Both the position numbers and the translations under genes were made by a program. Below, piece after piece: positions 17,524 through 28,144 of a stretch of DNA of 64,000 bases. Numbering within the stretch: the first letter of the stretch is position 1; every line of letters starts with the position of its first letter. This DNA comes from Colwellia marinimaniae (GTDB lineage Bacteria > Pseudomonadota > Gammaproteobacteria > Enterobacterales > Alteromonadaceae): contig NZ_BDQM01000013.1 of the NCBI RefSeq assembly GCF_002207865.1, forward strand, positions 52,247-116,246, written 5' to 3'. The notes under the pieces are model-generated. The model did no database searches. It was not told the origin of the DNA and saw only the letters and a list, made by a program, of their open reading frames with translations.

Positions 17524-18777
17524 TTAATGCAGAATTCTGGCGCGAATAGTACCTTCAATTTGTTTTAATTCTTTCAATGCTTGCTCACTGTCTTGAGAGT
17601 CAATATCGATAACAACATAACCAATTTTGTCATCAGTTTGTAAGTATTGCGCGGCAATATTAATATTGTGCTCAGCAAAAGCATTGTTGATTTTAGTTAA
17701 TACACCGGGTTGGTTATGGTGAATATGCAATAAGCGACTAGTGCTTGTTAGGCCCGGAATAGTGTGATCGGGTAAGGATACTTCCGGGAAGTTAACCGCA
17801 GATAAACTTGAGCCATTATCTGAATACTTAGTCAGCTTGGTTGCCACTTCTAAGCCAATATTTGCTTGTGCTTCTTTGGTGCTACCACCAATATGTGGCG
17901 TTAAAATAACATTATCAAAACCGCGTAAAGGTGAGAAAAACTCATCATCATTACTTTTTGGCTCAACAGGGAATACATCTATAGCAGCCCCTGCTATTTT
18001 TTTACACTCTAACGCTTGTGCTAAGGCGTTAATATCAACCACAGTACCACGAGAAGCATTGATAAATATTGCGCCATCTTTCATTGCTGAAAACTGGGCT
18101 TGAGCAATCATATTGTGAGTTTGTGCTGTTTCTGGTACATGTAAACTCACCACGTCGGCTTCAGCAAGTAATGACTCTAATGTTGGCGATTGGCGGGCAT
18201 TACCGAGTGGTAATTTAGTTTCGATATCATAAAAGTGTACTCTCATGCCTAACGTTTCCGCCAAAATGCCTAATTGCATGCCAATATGACCGTAACCAAT
18301 AATACCTAGTACTTTACCACGTGCTTCCACCGAGCCTACCGCCGATTTAAACCATTCACCGCGATGTGCTTTAGCACTTTTTTCAGGGATACCACGAAGT
18401 AATAATAGTGCTTCACCCAGCACTAACTCAGCCACAGAACGTGTATTGGAAAAGGGGGCATTAAAAACAGGTATGCCAAGATTTTGTGCTGCTTTTAAAT
18501 CAACTTGGTTGGTGCCAATACAAAAACAACCAATGGCAACTAACTTATTGGCGTGGCTAAGTACTTTATCCGTTAATTGAGTGCGTGAGCGGATGCCGAT
18601 AAAATGAACATCAGCAATTTTTTCAATTAACTCACTTTCTGACAGTGAGGTTTTTAACGATTCAATATTTGAATAGCCTTTTAACTTTAACTCTTCAATA
18701 GAGCTTGGGTGCAAGCCTTCAAGTAATAAAATCTTAATTTTGTCTTTTGCTAATGAATTTTTGTTGGCAATGGTCAT
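17524..18777 (-). CDS. serA: D-3-phosphoglycerate dehydrogenase
   Basis: A 417-residue SerA of the E. coli length class. The N-terminal substrate-binding part begins 'KIKILLLEGLHPSS'; the NAD-binding fold shows 'GIIGYGHIGMQLG'; the catalytic region has 'INASRGTVVDI' and 'ILTPHIGGSTKEAQ'; a C-terminal ACT domain (about residues 345-417) normally binds L-serine for feedback inhibition. It commits 3-phosphoglycerate to serine synthesis. It lies upstream of nothing on its strand before the shared terminator, and rpiA follows to the right as in many gammaproteobacteria. Confidence 0.97.
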   Translation of the reverse strand: MTIANKNSLAKDKIKILLLEGLHPSSIEELKLKGYSNIESLKTSLSESELIEKIADVHFIGIRSRTQLTDKVLSHANKLVAIGCFCIGTNQVDLKAAQNLGIPVFNAPFSNTRSVAELVLGEALLLLRGIPEKSAKAHRGEWFKSAVGSVEARGKVLGIIGYGHIGMQLGILAETLGMRVHFYDIETKLPLGNARQSPTLESLLAEADVVSLHVPETAQTHNMIAQAQFSAMKDGAIFINASRGTVVDINALAQALECKKIAGAAIDVFPVEPKSNDDEFFSPLRGFDNVILTPHIGGSTKEAQANIGLEVATKLTKYSDNGSSLSAVNFPEVSLPDHTIPGLTSTSRLLHIHHNQPGVLTKINNAFAEHNINIAAQYLQTDDKIGYVVIDIDSQDSEQALKELKQIEGTIRARILH

Positions 18778-18954
18778 AAACTGGTTTCGCTTATCCTGAG
18801 TTAAAAGATCAATACATATTTGTTTAGATGGCTAGATATCTAAAATAGAAGTTTAACATATCATATAGTGTATAGACTCTAAAGAACTTATTAAGCATAT
18901 TTAAGAATAAATATGCTTAATAGTGAATATTCTACTTAAAAGGGGCGGGGGTAA

Positions 18955-19611
18955 TTATTGGATTACTTTAATACCATCACTGCAGCCTAGCACGAGTATG
19001 TCAGCGCCACGAAGGGCAAACAAGCCATTAGTTACCACACCGACAATAGCATTAATCTGCATTTCTAGTGCTTTTGGATCAAGAATTGTGAGGTTGTGAA
19101 CATCAATAATAACGTTGCCATTGTCCGTGACTACTCCTTGACGATAATCTGGGTCACCGCCTAGCTTAACCAATTCGCGGGCAACATAGCTACGCGCCAT
19201 AGGGATAACTTCAACCGGTAAAGGGAAGTTACCCAAAACCTTTACTTGTTTTGACTCATCGGCAATACAAATAAATTTTTTGGCTACCGCAGCAACGATT
19301 TTTTCACGGGTTAATGCGGCGCCGCCACCCTTAATCATTGCCATATGGTTAGTGATTTCATCAGCACCATCAACATAGACATCTAAGACACCAACACTGT
19401 TTAAATCAAATACTTCAATACCGTGCGCTTCTAAGCGTTTAGTTGACTCTTGCGAGCTTGAAACCGCACCGGTGATTTTGTATTTCATGGTCGCCAAGCC
19501 ATCAATGAAAAAGTTAACGGTTGAACCCGTACCAACGCCGACGATAGTATTGTTTTCAATGAATTCTAATGCCTTGATGGCGGCTGCTTTTTTCATTTCA
19601 TCTTGAGTCAT
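18955..19611 (-). CDS. rpiA: Ribose-5-phosphate isomerase A
   Basis: A 218-residue RpiA, the typical length. Motifs are '[15 protein letters not shown]', '[10 protein letters not shown]' and '[14 protein letters not shown]', which hold the catalytic Asp, Glu and Lys. It interconverts ribose 5-phosphate and ribulose 5-phosphate in the pentose phosphate pathway. It lies upstream of serA on the same strand with a 177-base gap, the same arrangement as rpiA-serA in E. coli, though each probably has its own promoter. Confidence 0.97.
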   Translation of the reverse strand: MTQDEMKKAAAIKALEFIENNTIVGVGTGSTVNFFIDGLATMKYKITGAVSSSQESTKRLEAHGIEVFDLNSVGVLDVYVDGADEITNHMAMIKGGGAALTREKIVAAVAKKFICIADESKQVKVLGNFPLPVEVIPMARSYVARELVKLGGDPDYRQGVVTDNGNVIIDVHNLTILDPKALEMQINAIVGVVTNGLFALRGADILVLGCSDGIKVIQ

Positions 19612-19849
19612 GTTATATGCCTTATTAGCAAACTCTTGCTGTTAAAGTGAGCTTTACCAGCCCTTGGAGGATTTTTAAAATAGTAATTATAACATTAAAT
19701 AATCTGATAGTTATAGCAAGCTAAAGTCTTTTTGTGCTAAGTGATTTAGCCATAATGCTTATGGCATTAGTACGGTTAGTTGGTGGTAACTTTAGCTAGG
19801 GGGAGGAACTTTGGTGAGTGATTTTGCGCCAGTTCGGTTGCTATATTGG

Positions 19850-19903
19850 TAAATAAAGGGCTGTTGAGTAAGTGCCGCTTATCCATAGTTCAGGGTACTT
19901 CGC
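19850..19903 (+). repeat. Solo end fragment of the 230-base MITE-like element
   Basis: About 54 bases match the last part of the element at 57179-57408: ATAAAGGG, TTGAG, AAGTG, CGCTTATCC and AGTTCAGG occur in the same order with scattered differences. No matching opposite end was found in the preceding 110 bases, so this is a truncated, older remnant. It lies in the 333-base gap between rpiA and the small lipoprotein gene; I see nothing else recognisable in that gap apart from the upstream region of rpiA. Confidence 0.6.
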
Positions 19904-19944
19904 TATTTCTGGCCGTTAATATTTAACTTTACTATGTGCGCTGC

Positions 19945-20349
19945 CTATTGGGGCATGGCACTAATGACTACGGCATTGATATCTGGCTCGATAAGCTGAG
20001 CATAATGAGAAATGACTCGAGCTTGGTCATCACTGGCATTTTTTTTACCTTTAATGTGGGTACCGACGAAAGTACTATCCGGCAGATAACTTGCCTGCTG
20101 CTTGGCAAAGGCTAACATCATACGTTGATCTTCAGGCATAGGCCTGTTGAGTAAAGCAAACATTAATTGATGATCTGAAGACGCTGCTTTTTTTATTGAA
20201 CCCTTATGATGGCTAGTAAAGTCACTGCGGCTAAAATTATTAGCAAAATAGTGATTCATCATCGGACTTGAATTTACTTGTGCGCTATTACTACAGCCAG
20301 TAACAAGCAGATATAGAAAAAGATAGCAGCCTATTTTAAATACTTTCAT
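19945..20349 (-). CDS. Small predicted lipoprotein of unknown function
   Basis: A 134-residue protein starting at ATG 20349 ('MKVFKIGCYLFLYLLVTGCSN'), which gives a standard lipoprotein signal with lipobox LVTGC; an in-frame ATG at 20394 would add 15 residues before the signal peptide and is less likely. The mature part is polar, with 'LLNRPMPEDQRMMLAFAKQQ' and no motif I recognise. Export and lipidation are inferred from the signal only. It lies alone between rpiA and dapD on the minus strand. Confidence 0.6.
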   Translation of the reverse strand: MKVFKIGCYLFLYLLVTGCSNSAQVNSSPMMNHYFANNFSRSDFTSHHKGSIKKAASSDHQLMFALLNRPMPEDQRMMLAFAKQQASYLPDSTFVGTHIKGKKNASDDQARVISHYAQLIEPDINAVVISAMPQ

Positions 20350-20551
20350 AACAAACCTAACAATAACGACAAGTAATGATTGAGTTACATTCAATAGGGC
20401 AAGTGTTATGCCAAAAAGTATTACTTATAGAGTGCGTTGATGTTATTGAGAGGCCATCATATAAAAATGCTTAACAATAACAGCTGAATAGCTGGTTATT
20501 ATCCACTGAGTATTGGTTTAATATAATTTCAAGTTTACTTTTTTAGCCAAT

Positions 20552-20601
20552 AAAAAAGCTTGCTAGGGTGTTATTATTAGTAATAACTCCTGAGCAAGCT
20601 T
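20552..20601 (-). terminator. Intrinsic terminator of dapD
   Basis: On the minus strand AAGCTTGCT pairs with AGCAAGCTT across a long loop and is followed by a run of T, about 50 bases past the dapD stop codon. The remaining bases 20350-20551 hold nothing else I recognise. Confidence 0.8.
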
Positions 20602-20650
20602 GATTAGCCAGACTAGTGTCAATTTTTTAGCGCTTTAGCGCATACTAAAG

Positions 20651-21493
20651 TTACGACTCTTCAGCAACTGAGCGTAGTAGCTCATTTATACCTACTTTGG
20701 CGAGCGTTTTAGCATCCACTTTTTTGACGATAATAGCCGCATATAAACTGTATGTACCACAAGCTGAAGGTAAGTTACCCGGTACTACAACTGAGCCTGC
20801 AGGTACGCGGCCATAATGAACTTCACCGGTTTCTCTATCGAAAATACGGGTACTTTGGCCGATATAAACGCCCATAGAAATTACCGCACCTTCTTCAACT
20901 ATCACACCTTCAACAATTTCTGAACGTGCACCAATAAAACAGTTATCTTCAATGATGGTTGGACCCGCTTGTAACGGCTCTAAGACTCCACCAATGCCGA
21001 CACCACCAGATAAATGTACGTTTTTACCTATTTGTGCACATGAGCCAACGGTAGCCCAAGCATCAATCATACAACCTTCATCGATAAAAGCGCCGATATT
21101 AACAAAGCTTGGCATTACCACCACATTCTTACCAATAAAACTACCGGTGCGCACACTTGCACCCGGTACAATACGGACACCATCGGCGACAAACATAGCC
21201 TTAGTGTAACCGTCATATTTCATCGGTACCTTGTCAAAAAAAGTACTTTCTGCACCATCAATGACTTGGTTATCCCAGATACGAAAAGAAAGTAGTACCG
21301 CTTTTTTAAGCCACTGGTTAACCTGCCATTCCCCTGCTACTTTTTCGGCAACACGGGCACTACCATTATTCAATGCTGCTATAGCTTCAATTACGGCATT
21401 TTTAATCTCACTTGAAACGGTTGCTGGTGTAATACTGGCTCTTTCTTCAAAAGCTTGTTCAATCACGCTAGCTAAGTGCTTTAACTCTGTCAT
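20651..21493 (-). CDS. dapD: 2,3,4,5-tetrahydropyridine-2,6-dicarboxylate N-succinyltransferase
   Basis: A 280-residue DapD. After an N-terminal helical domain, the left-handed beta-helix of hexapeptide repeats runs from about residue 105 to 245 ('[20 protein letters not shown]', '[10 protein letters not shown]'). It transfers a succinyl group from succinyl-CoA to tetrahydrodipicolinate in lysine and diaminopimelate synthesis. The order map-glnD-dapD on one strand is the same as in E. coli, where these genes flank rpsB. Spacing to glnD is 46 bases. Confidence 0.97.
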   Translation of the reverse strand: MTELKHLASVIEQAFEERASITPATVSSEIKNAVIEAIAALNNGSARVAEKVAGEWQVNQWLKKAVLLSFRIWDNQVIDGAESTFFDKVPMKYDGYTKAMFVADGVRIVPGASVRTGSFIGKNVVVMPSFVNIGAFIDEGCMIDAWATVGSCAQIGKNVHLSGGVGIGGVLEPLQAGPTIIEDNCFIGARSEIVEGVIVEEGAVISMGVYIGQSTRIFDRETGEVHYGRVPAGSVVVPGNLPSACGTYSLYAAIIVKKVDAKTLAKVGINELLRSVAEES

Positions 21494-21539
21494 TAGGCTT
21501 TCCTATTTGAAATTTTAAAGGTGTTATAAAGGCGGTAAC

Positions 21540-24176
21540 TCAATCAATCTCCTGTGTTAACCGTATGGCTAAATCTTCTTGCTCTTGACTGGTTAGCGCA
21601 TTATTTTCTAGGGTAGAGATAGTAAATACATCATCAGCTTTTTCACCAAAAGTTGTTATTTTAGCTGAATGGATATTAATCTGCTCTTTCTGAAAGACTT
21701 GGCCAATATTTGATAACAAGCCGGGTCTATCTAGAGCGATTATTTCAATCATGGTACGATTCTTCGCATGTATCTTGATAAAATTAACGCGTAGCGGTAC
21801 TTTAAATTGTTTGATCTGTCTGGGTAATTTAGGCTCAGGCAGGTAACAGACACCTTCTTGACCTAGCTTATCAACTAAGGCTTGGCTAATTTCTTTAGTG
21901 TAGAAACGCTCTCGTAGCGGCTTATTCCTGCTATCAAGTACGACAAAGGTATTTACCGTATAGCCTGTTTTAGTGGTAATGATTTTGGCATCATGAATAG
22001 AGAGTTTTTTAGTGTCTAAAAAGGACACGGTATTGGCGAAAGTATTGCTTTTTTCTTTAGTGAAAATAAATACTTCTGTGCCACCTCGATAGGGCTCAGG
22101 GCTAATTAGCACCAACGGCTTTTCTCTATCGTGTTTAAGTATATTTTGGCATTGCCTGGCTATTTGTTCAGGTGAATAACGTAAAAAATAATCTATTTTA
22201 AATTCATGCCATAACGCTTTAATCGCATGTTCATCGATATTGTTTTTACTTAATATAGCTAATGCTTGTTGTTGGTTTTCTCGAATCTTAGCGCGTATTT
22301 CTACGGGTTTTTCTAAGCCATGACGAAAAGCGCTTAAGGTATTAAAGTACAGTTCTTCCAGTAGATTGGCTTTCCAGTTATTCCACAGGCTTTCATTGGT
22401 GGCACGCATGTCGGCAACGGTTAAACAATAGAGGTAATTAAGATGCGCTTCATCACGGACAATTTCCCCGAAAGTGCGAATGACATTTTCATCAGTAATA
22501 TCGCGGCGCTGAGCGGTAACAGACATTAATAAATGATATTCAACTAACCAGGCCACCATATTACTATCATGTTTACTCATTTGATGCGACAAACAGAAAT
22601 TTAACGCATCTACCGCCCCTAATTGAGCATGATTGCCACCACGGCCTTTACCTATATCATGAAAAAATCCGGCCAGATATAGCACTTCCGGTTTACGAAT
22701 TTTTTGCGCTATTTTACTACACAGAGGGAATTTATGGTTGTGCTCTTTTTGGCTGAACTGATATAAATTCTTAACCACTCGGTAGCTGTGTTCATCGACT
22801 GAATAGGCATGGAAAAGATCGAATTGCATTTGACCAACAATATTGCGCCATAAGGGCAAATAGGCACCGATAATACTGTGTTTGTGCATTAAGGTTAATG
22901 CTAAACCTAAACCTCGGGGATGACGAATAATTGCCATAAACATGCGACGACATTCAGCATAATCAATTAACCCTGAAATTAAACGTCGTCGAGCATTACG
23001 CATTAATCTGATCGTGTGTGAATGTATACCTTTAATTGCTGGCTCTTGCGCGATAATTAAAAACATTTCAATCATTTTTACTGGCCGCATAAAAATACGA
23101 TCATTGCGAGTATTGATTAAGGTATCCACTAATTCAAAATCTTGATTGATAATACTAACGCTGCTTTGCTCAGGCTTTTTGATGATAGCTTGTTCAAAAT
23201 GCTGTAATAGCATGGTATTTAATTCAGTCACTCGGGAAATAATCCGAAAGAAGCGCTTCATCATACGCTCAATGGGGGCTTTACCTTCATCACCAAAGCC
23301 CATCATTTTGGCTACATCAGCTTGGTAATCAAATAAAAGCCGGTTTTCATTGCGCCCAGCAACAAAGTGTAGGGCAAAACGCATGCGCCAAAGGTAATCT
23401 TGAGATTCTAATAATTCGAAAAATTCATTGGGGTAGAGATAATTATGTTCAACTAACTCTTCTAAGGAGTCGGCGGAAAAATGTCGTTTGGCCACCCAAG
23501 CAATGGTTTGGATATCACGTAACCCCCCCGGGTTTGCTTTTAAATTGGGTTCCAGTGTATAAGCCGCACCGCGATATTGTTGGTGTCTGTTTTCCTGCTC
23601 TTTACACTTAGCGAGAAAAAATTTTTCTGAGGTCCAAAAAACATCTTCATTCAGTAATGGCATTAACTGCTGGGTAAGTGTCTCATTACCGGTGATTTGT
23701 CGCATTTCCATTAAGTTTGTCGCAATAGTGACTTCTTTTACTGCTTGTTTTAAGCACTCTTTAATGGAACGAACACTATGGCCAATATCAAGTTTTATAT
23801 CCCAGAGTTGGGTAATGAAACTTGAAATTTTTTCTTCTAGTTCTACGTTAATTTGTTCTTGTGTTAATAATAATATATCAATGTCTGATTGTGGGTGTAA
23901 CTCACCACGACCATAGCCACCAACAGCAACTAAGCTAATTTGATATTCATCAAGGTGGTGCTGACACCAGAGCTTTGTTAAAATGGCATCAACAAAAGCA
24001 GCGCGTGCTGATAAGAGATCACTTATATCACTATCGATAAAAACGTCTTTTAACCATTCTTTAAATGCTTGGCTTAATAAGCAGATATCTCGGGTAGACA
24101 AAAAGTCAGCACTAAGGGCTAATTTTTCAATAAAATGTGCGGGCACTATATGTGCTGATACTGGCTGACTGGTCAA
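21540..24176 (-). CDS. glnD: PII uridylyltransferase / uridylyl-removing enzyme
   Basis: An 878-residue GlnD, the nitrogen-status sensor. The nucleotidyltransferase site is '[17 protein letters not shown]'; the HD-hydrolase site is '[13 protein letters not shown]' with H506-D507; two ACT domains at the C-terminus (from about residue 695 and 805, the latter '[16 protein letters not shown]') bind glutamine. It uridylylates PII proteins when glutamine is low and removes the group when it is high, so controlling glutamine synthetase and NtrBC. The length and domain order are standard. It sits between map and dapD. Confidence 0.97.
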   Translation of the reverse strand: MTSQPVSAHIVPAHFIEKLALSADFLSTRDICLLSQAFKEWLKDVFIDSDISDLLSARAAFVDAILTKLWCQHHLDEYQISLVAVGGYGRGELHPQSDIDILLLTQEQINVELEEKISSFITQLWDIKLDIGHSVRSIKECLKQAVKEVTIATNLMEMRQITGNETLTQQLMPLLNEDVFWTSEKFFLAKCKEQENRHQQYRGAAYTLEPNLKANPGGLRDIQTIAWVAKRHFSADSLEELVEHNYLYPNEFFELLESQDYLWRMRFALHFVAGRNENRLLFDYQADVAKMMGFGDEGKAPIERMMKRFFRIISRVTELNTMLLQHFEQAIIKKPEQSSVSIINQDFELVDTLINTRNDRIFMRPVKMIEMFLIIAQEPAIKGIHSHTIRLMRNARRRLISGLIDYAECRRMFMAIIRHPRGLGLALTLMHKHSIIGAYLPLWRNIVGQMQFDLFHAYSVDEHSYRVVKNLYQFSQKEHNHKFPLCSKIAQKIRKPEVLYLAGFFHDIGKGRGGNHAQLGAVDALNFCLSHQMSKHDSNMVAWLVEYHLLMSVTAQRRDITDENVIRTFGEIVRDEAHLNYLYCLTVADMRATNESLWNNWKANLLEELYFNTLSAFRHGLEKPVEIRAKIRENQQQALAILSKNNIDEHAIKALWHEFKIDYFLRYSPEQIARQCQNILKHDREKPLVLISPEPYRGGTEVFIFTKEKSNTFANTVSFLDTKKLSIHDAKIITTKTGYTVNTFVVLDSRNKPLRERFYTKEISQALVDKLGQEGVCYLPEPKLPRQIKQFKVPLRVNFIKIHAKNRTMIEIIALDRPGLLSNIGQVFQKEQINIHSAKITTFGEKADDVFTISTLENNALTSQEQEDLAIRLTQEID

Positions 24177-24242
24177 GAGCTTACCCTTTATCTATTCGGT
24201 TATCTGTTAGGCCTTATCTTTTTGCAGCTAATTGTTTAAATA

Positions 24243-25031
24243 TTAGTTGTGTAATAGACGAGCAATGGTTTCTTCTTTACGCAAGGTTAATATTTCACAA
24301 CCTGTTTTGGTCACGACTATGGTGTGCTCCCATTGTGCGGATTTTTTACCATCAGCAGTGAAAACAGTCCAGTTATCTGTTTTATCTAAGATTGTGTTAG
24401 CGCGACCTAGGTTAACCATAGGCTCGATAGTAAAACACATGCCAACTTCCATCTTGGTTTTGTCGTTGTTTTTATAGTGAACTATTTGTGGCTCTTCATG
24501 AAACTCTTTACCTATACCGTGACCACAATAATCTTTGACGATAGCATAGCGGCCAGATTTTTTGATGAATTTTTGAATTGTTGTGCCAATTTCACCAAAG
24601 GTAGTGCCAGGTTTTACTTTTTTTAGTGCTAGGTATAAAGACTCTTGGGTAATGCGACATAGGCGGCTATCTTCAAGAGATGCTTCACCTAGGATAAACA
24701 TCTTACTGGTATCACCATGATAACCGTCTTTTATCACGGTGATATCGATGTTGATAATATCACCATCGGTTAACACGCTATCATCAGGAATACCGTGACA
24801 AACCACATGATTTATTGACGTACAAATCGACTTTGGAAAGTCATGATAATTGAGCGGCGCAGAAATGGCATGTTGTACTTTTTCAGTATATTCGGCACAG
24901 AGGGTATTTAGCTCATTAGTGCTAATGCCGGCTTTTACATGCGGCGTAATCATTTCTAACACGTCAGCGGCTAATTGCCCGGCAATACGCATTTTAGCGA
25001 TTTCTTCTTGGCTTTTTATGGTGATGGCCAT
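24243..25031 (-). CDS. map: Type I methionine aminopeptidase
   Basis: A 262-residue MetAP-I. Metal ligands lie in 'GDIINIDITVIKDGYHGDTS' (the two Asp), 'GHGIGKEFHEEP' (His) and 'MCFTIEPMV' (Glu), with a final Glu in 'QWEHTIVV'. It removes the initiator Met from nascent proteins. It is divergent from rpsB but separated from it here by a DsbA-family gene, an insertion relative to the E. coli map-rpsB arrangement. Confidence 0.97.
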   Translation of the reverse strand: MAITIKSQEEIAKMRIAGQLAADVLEMITPHVKAGISTNELNTLCAEYTEKVQHAISAPLNYHDFPKSICTSINHVVCHGIPDDSVLTDGDIINIDITVIKDGYHGDTSKMFILGEASLEDSRLCRITQESLYLALKKVKPGTTFGEIGTTIQKFIKKSGRYAIVKDYCGHGIGKEFHEEPQIVHYKNNDKTKMEVGMCFTIEPMVNLGRANTILDKTDNWTVFTADGKKSAQWEHTIVVTKTGCEILTLRKEETIARLLHN

Positions 25032-25142
25032 GTTGCTCTATCTCTTTAAGTTTGCGCTAGCGGTATTATTATGTGCCGCTAGGCTTTTAATTATTGATTG
25101 TTTCATCATGAAAGATGAATTACTTGCCGATAAGGTAGCAAG

Positions 25143-25763
25143 TTAACTGTGTTTATTTAACTCTAATTTTATTGCGTCAATAAAATCGTCTGGGTTTTGT
25201 AAATATAAATTATGATTAAGCAAAATCAACTCATCATTAATAGCCAGTAGCAAGGCCGGTATAGCTTTAGTTGTTATGATTTCTTGCAGCGCGTAGATCT
25301 CATGCACTTGCGCTACGGCATCATTAGTCAATTTGCTGTTATTAAAAACTTTTGCGGGTACTGATAATTTGAATTCATTAACAATATTTGTAAAATCAGC
25401 TTGTTCACTCAGTTGCTTACCGGCACCAAAGTGTGCTGCTTGTAGCGCATTTAATAAAGATAATGCTTGTTGTGAGGTTTTATTTGTCGCCCAAGTCATT
25501 AAATTGGCGCACAAGGTGGAATCTCGCCCCTGTGATAAGTTTTTCATATAGTCAGGGGAAAAGCTGACCGATGAAAGCTCTTTGACTTGCGCAATCTGCT
25601 GTTTAGTAATTACATTCTCACCGTCAGCATCAGAAAAATAGGCGCAATGCCATAAATTAAGTGATACTTGGGGTAACGATTGTTTTACCGCATTAACTAA
25701 AGGGGTTGCGGCATAACTCCACGGACAGTGACTGTCATAAATAAAAAATAATTCTGCTGACAT
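25143..25763 (-). CDS. DsbA-family thioredoxin-fold protein
   Basis: A 206-residue protein with a thioredoxin-like start 'LFFIYDSHCPWSYAATPLV'. The CPWS motif has a single Cys where classic DsbA has CxxC, and a late cis-Pro region ('TTKAIPALLLA') is present. This is the DsbA/FrnE/2-hydroxychromene-2-carboxylate isomerase superfamily. There is no signal peptide, so it is probably cytoplasmic and may use glutathione or a monothiol mechanism. The specific reaction is unknown. It lies between map and rpsB, divergent from rpsB. Confidence 0.75.
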   Translation of the reverse strand: MSAELFFIYDSHCPWSYAATPLVNAVKQSLPQVSLNLWHCAYFSDADGENVITKQQIAQVKELSSVSFSPDYMKNLSQGRDSTLCANLMTWATNKTSQQALSLLNALQAAHFGAGKQLSEQADFTNIVNEFKLSVPAKVFNNSKLTNDAVAQVHEIYALQEIITTKAIPALLLAINDELILLNHNLYLQNPDDFIDAIKLELNKHS

Positions 25764-25856
25764 TGCTTACTCTACAAAAAAAGGGATTATTTGGTTGAAA
25801 TATTTAGCTGTTAGCTGATTTTAACTCGCCTTGAGTTAATATCCCACTATAAATCA

Positions 25857-25893
25857 CCCTTTAGCGATAAATCATTTATATCTCGCTAAAGGG
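25857..25893 (+). promoter_or_regulatory. 11-base perfect inverted repeat upstream of the rpsB promoter
   Basis: CCCTTTAGCGA is repeated as its complement TCGCTAAAGGG with a 15-base spacer. It lies 13 bases before the rpsB -10 hexamer and therefore covers the -35 region. It could be a protein-binding site or a hairpin insulating the divergent DsbA-family gene; there is only a short T run after it. Confidence 0.45.
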
Positions 25894-25900
25894 GCTGTTT

Positions 25901-26173
25901 TATGGTATAAAGTGCGGCGCTAAATTGTTAGTTGCAGCCCTTTTTCTATGTTTTTTACATTAACTTAGGGGCTTTGGCTTGGTTTAGTGACAATTTAAAT
26001 CGACGAGTTAATCAAGATGCTCTTAAGCTTTTTGGTTGGTAAGTCATTATTATAAACTCACATACATCCATTAAAGGTATACCGGGGTGCTCAGCTTTAA
26101 GATTTTAGTCTTAAGCAAATAAGAGTCGTGTATATTGGGTGTATGAACGCTTAACCCCATAAAGGAAAAGACA
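25901..26173 (+). promoter_or_regulatory. rpsB promoter and long 5' leader
   Basis: An extended -10 element TGGTATAAA (hexamer 25906-25911) is followed by a GC-rich discriminator GTGCGGCGC, the pattern of stringently controlled ribosomal promoters. Transcription from about 25918 would give a leader of roughly 255 bases before ATG 26174. In gammaproteobacteria the rpsB leader is the target for autoregulation by S2; a leader in this position fits that but I did not derive its fold. The ribosome binding site is AAAGGAAAAG. The rest of the gap 25764-25900 contains the divergent upstream region. Confidence 0.6.
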
Positions 26174-26902
26174 ATGTCAAACGTTTCAATGCGCGATATG
26201 CTTAAAGCTGGTGTTCACTTCGGTCACAAAACACGTTACTGGAATCCAAAAATGAAACCATTCATTTTCGGTTCTCGCGATAAAGTACATATCATCAACC
26301 TTGAAAAAACTGTGCCTATGTTCAATGAAGCCCTTGCTTTTGTAAGTAACGTTTCATCGAAAAAAGGTAAAGTGTTATTTGTCGGTACTAAACGTGCTGC
26401 AAGTGAAGCAATCAAAGACGCGGCAATTAAATCTGACCAATTCTTCGTTAACCATCGCTGGTTAGGTGGTATGTTGACTAACTGGAAAACAGTTCGTCAA
26501 TCAATCAAACGTTTAAAAGATTTAGAAGCACAAAGCACTGACGGTACTTTTGAAGCTTTAACTAAAAAAGAAGCGTTAATGCGTACTCGTGAAATGGAAA
26601 AACTTGATAAAAGTTTAGGTGGTATTAAAAACATGGGTGGTTTACCTGACGTTTTATTTATCATTGATGCTGATCACGAACATATTGCTGTTAAAGAAGC
26701 AAATAATCTTGGTATCAAAATAATTTCTGTTGTTGATACTAACTCTAACCCAGATGGTATTGATTACATCGTACCGGGTAATGATGATGCTATTCGTGCA
26801 GTAAGTTTATACTGTAACGCTGTTGCTGACGCTGTAATAAGTGGTCGTGAGCAAAACATCGTTGTACAAGCTGAAAAAGACGATTTTGTTGAAGCTGAAT
26901 AA
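26174..26902 (+). CDS. rpsB: Small ribosomal subunit protein uS2
   Basis: A 242-residue S2 with the family start '[25 protein letters not shown]' split across residues 4-28 and the conserved '[16 protein letters not shown]' and '[20 protein letters not shown]'. It binds 16S rRNA and recruits S1 to the 30S subunit. It is first in the rpsB-tsf pair, separated from tsf by an attenuator hairpin as in E. coli. The acidic tail 'EKDDFVEAE' is usual in this group. Confidence 0.98.
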   Translation: MSNVSMRDMLKAGVHFGHKTRYWNPKMKPFIFGSRDKVHIINLEKTVPMFNEALAFVSNVSSKKGKVLFVGTKRAASEAIKDAAIKSDQFFVNHRWLGGMLTNWKTVRQSIKRLKDLEAQSTDGTFEALTKKEALMRTREMEKLDKSLGGIKNMGGLPDVLFIIDADHEHIAVKEANNLGIKIISVVDTNSNPDGIDYIVPGNDDAIRAVSLYCNAVADAVISGREQNIVVQAEKDDFVEAE

Positions 26903-26932
26903 TCTCAGTTATTAACACGTTTTATTTTGCTA

Positions 26933-26960
26933 TTGCCACAAAAGCGTGCTTTTGTGGCAA
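26933..26960 (+). terminator. Attenuator hairpin between rpsB and tsf
   Basis: TTGCCACAAAAG pairs perfectly with CTTTTGTGGCAA around a 4-base loop (CGTG), 30 bases after rpsB. Only scattered T follow, so it is likely a partial terminator, matching the known attenuation between these genes in E. coli. Confidence 0.7.
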
Positions 26961-27039
26961 CTTATTTAATATTTATTCCCAACGCCTACGTTATTATTAG
27001 CGCCGCGACGGGGGTAACTGAAAACCGAGGGATTTACTC

Positions 27040-27888
27040 ATGGCAATTACTGCTGCAATGGTTAAAGAATTACGTCAACGCACAGCTGCGGGCATGATGG
27101 ATTGTAAAAATGCGTTAACAGAAGCTGACGGTGATATGGAACTTGCGATTGAAAATATGCGTAAGAACGGTCAAGCTAAAGCGGCTAAAAAAGCAGGTAA
27201 TATTGCTGCTGAAGGCGCAATTATCATTAAAATGTCAGCAAATACAGCGGCATTAGTTGAAGTTAACTGTCAAACTGATTTCGTCGCTATGGATGAAAAC
27301 TTTTTAGGTTTTGCCAATGCCGTTGCTGATGCTGCACTGGAATCAAAAGTTTCAATTACCGAGTTACAAGCACAATTTGAAGAAAAACGTGTTGCTTTAG
27401 TGACTAAAATTGGTGAAAACATCAATGTTCGTCGTGTTGAATATGTAGAAGGTACTAACTTAGCTTCTTATTCTCACGGTGCTAAAATTGGTGTAGTTGT
27501 TGCAGGTGAAGGTGATGCGGAAGCAATGAAACACATCGCTATGCACGTTGCGGCAAGCAAACCTGAATACCTTACTCCAGATTCTGTTCCGAGTGATATC
27601 GTTGAAAAAGAGAAAGCAATTCAAATTGAAATCGCAATGAACGAAGGTAAACCTCAAGAGATTGCTGAGAAAATGGTAACAGGCCGTATGCGCAAGTTTA
27701 CCGGTGAAGTTTCTTTAAGTGGTCAAGCTTTCATCATGGAACCAAAGAAAACTGTTGGTGAAATATTGAAAGAAAAAGGTCTTACGATTTCTGCTTTCGT
27801 TCGTCTAGAAGTCGGCGAAGGTATTGAGAAGAAAGATGAAGATTTTGCTGCTGAAGTAGAAGCACAAATTGCTGCTGCTAAAGCATAA
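27040..27888 (+). CDS. tsf: Translation elongation factor Ts
   Basis: A 282-residue EF-Ts, the guanine nucleotide exchange factor for EF-Tu. The N-terminal domain '[27 protein letters not shown]' and the core motif '[17 protein letters not shown]' are diagnostic, and the length matches E. coli (283). It follows rpsB after an attenuator and is closed by a strong terminator. In E. coli expression is linked to rpsB through S2-mediated leader control. Confidence 0.98.
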   Translation: MAITAAMVKELRQRTAAGMMDCKNALTEADGDMELAIENMRKNGQAKAAKKAGNIAAEGAIIIKMSANTAALVEVNCQTDFVAMDENFLGFANAVADAALESKVSITELQAQFEEKRVALVTKIGENINVRRVEYVEGTNLASYSHGAKIGVVVAGEGDAEAMKHIAMHVAASKPEYLTPDSVPSDIVEKEKAIQIEIAMNEGKPQEIAEKMVTGRMRKFTGEVSLSGQAFIMEPKKTVGEILKEKGLTISAFVRLEVGEGIEKKDEDFAAEVEAQIAAAKA

Positions 27889-27947
27889 TTCTATTTTCTT
27901 TGATGCCTTAGTTTTATTGCTATGAGCGTCTGATAAGATGAATTACT

Positions 27948-27977
27948 AAAAACGTCTGCCTTGGTAGACGTTTTTTT
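27948..27977 (+). terminator. Intrinsic terminator of rpsB-tsf
   Basis: AAAACGTCTGCC and GGTAGACGTTTT form a stem with a minimal loop, followed by seven T, about 60 bases after tsf. Confidence 0.9.
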
Positions 27978-28144
27978 ATGGCTGCTTTTTTATGTTTAGG
28001 GTGAAGTTGGCTTATTTACCGAAAAAAAAAGAGTTTTTTCAGTTTAGCCTTTCGTGTCTAGGCTAAACGTATTAAAATAGCCGCGGTCTTTTGACCTTGG
28101 CTCTATTTTGCTTAATTACCTAACTGCTACAGGAATTTTTCCCT

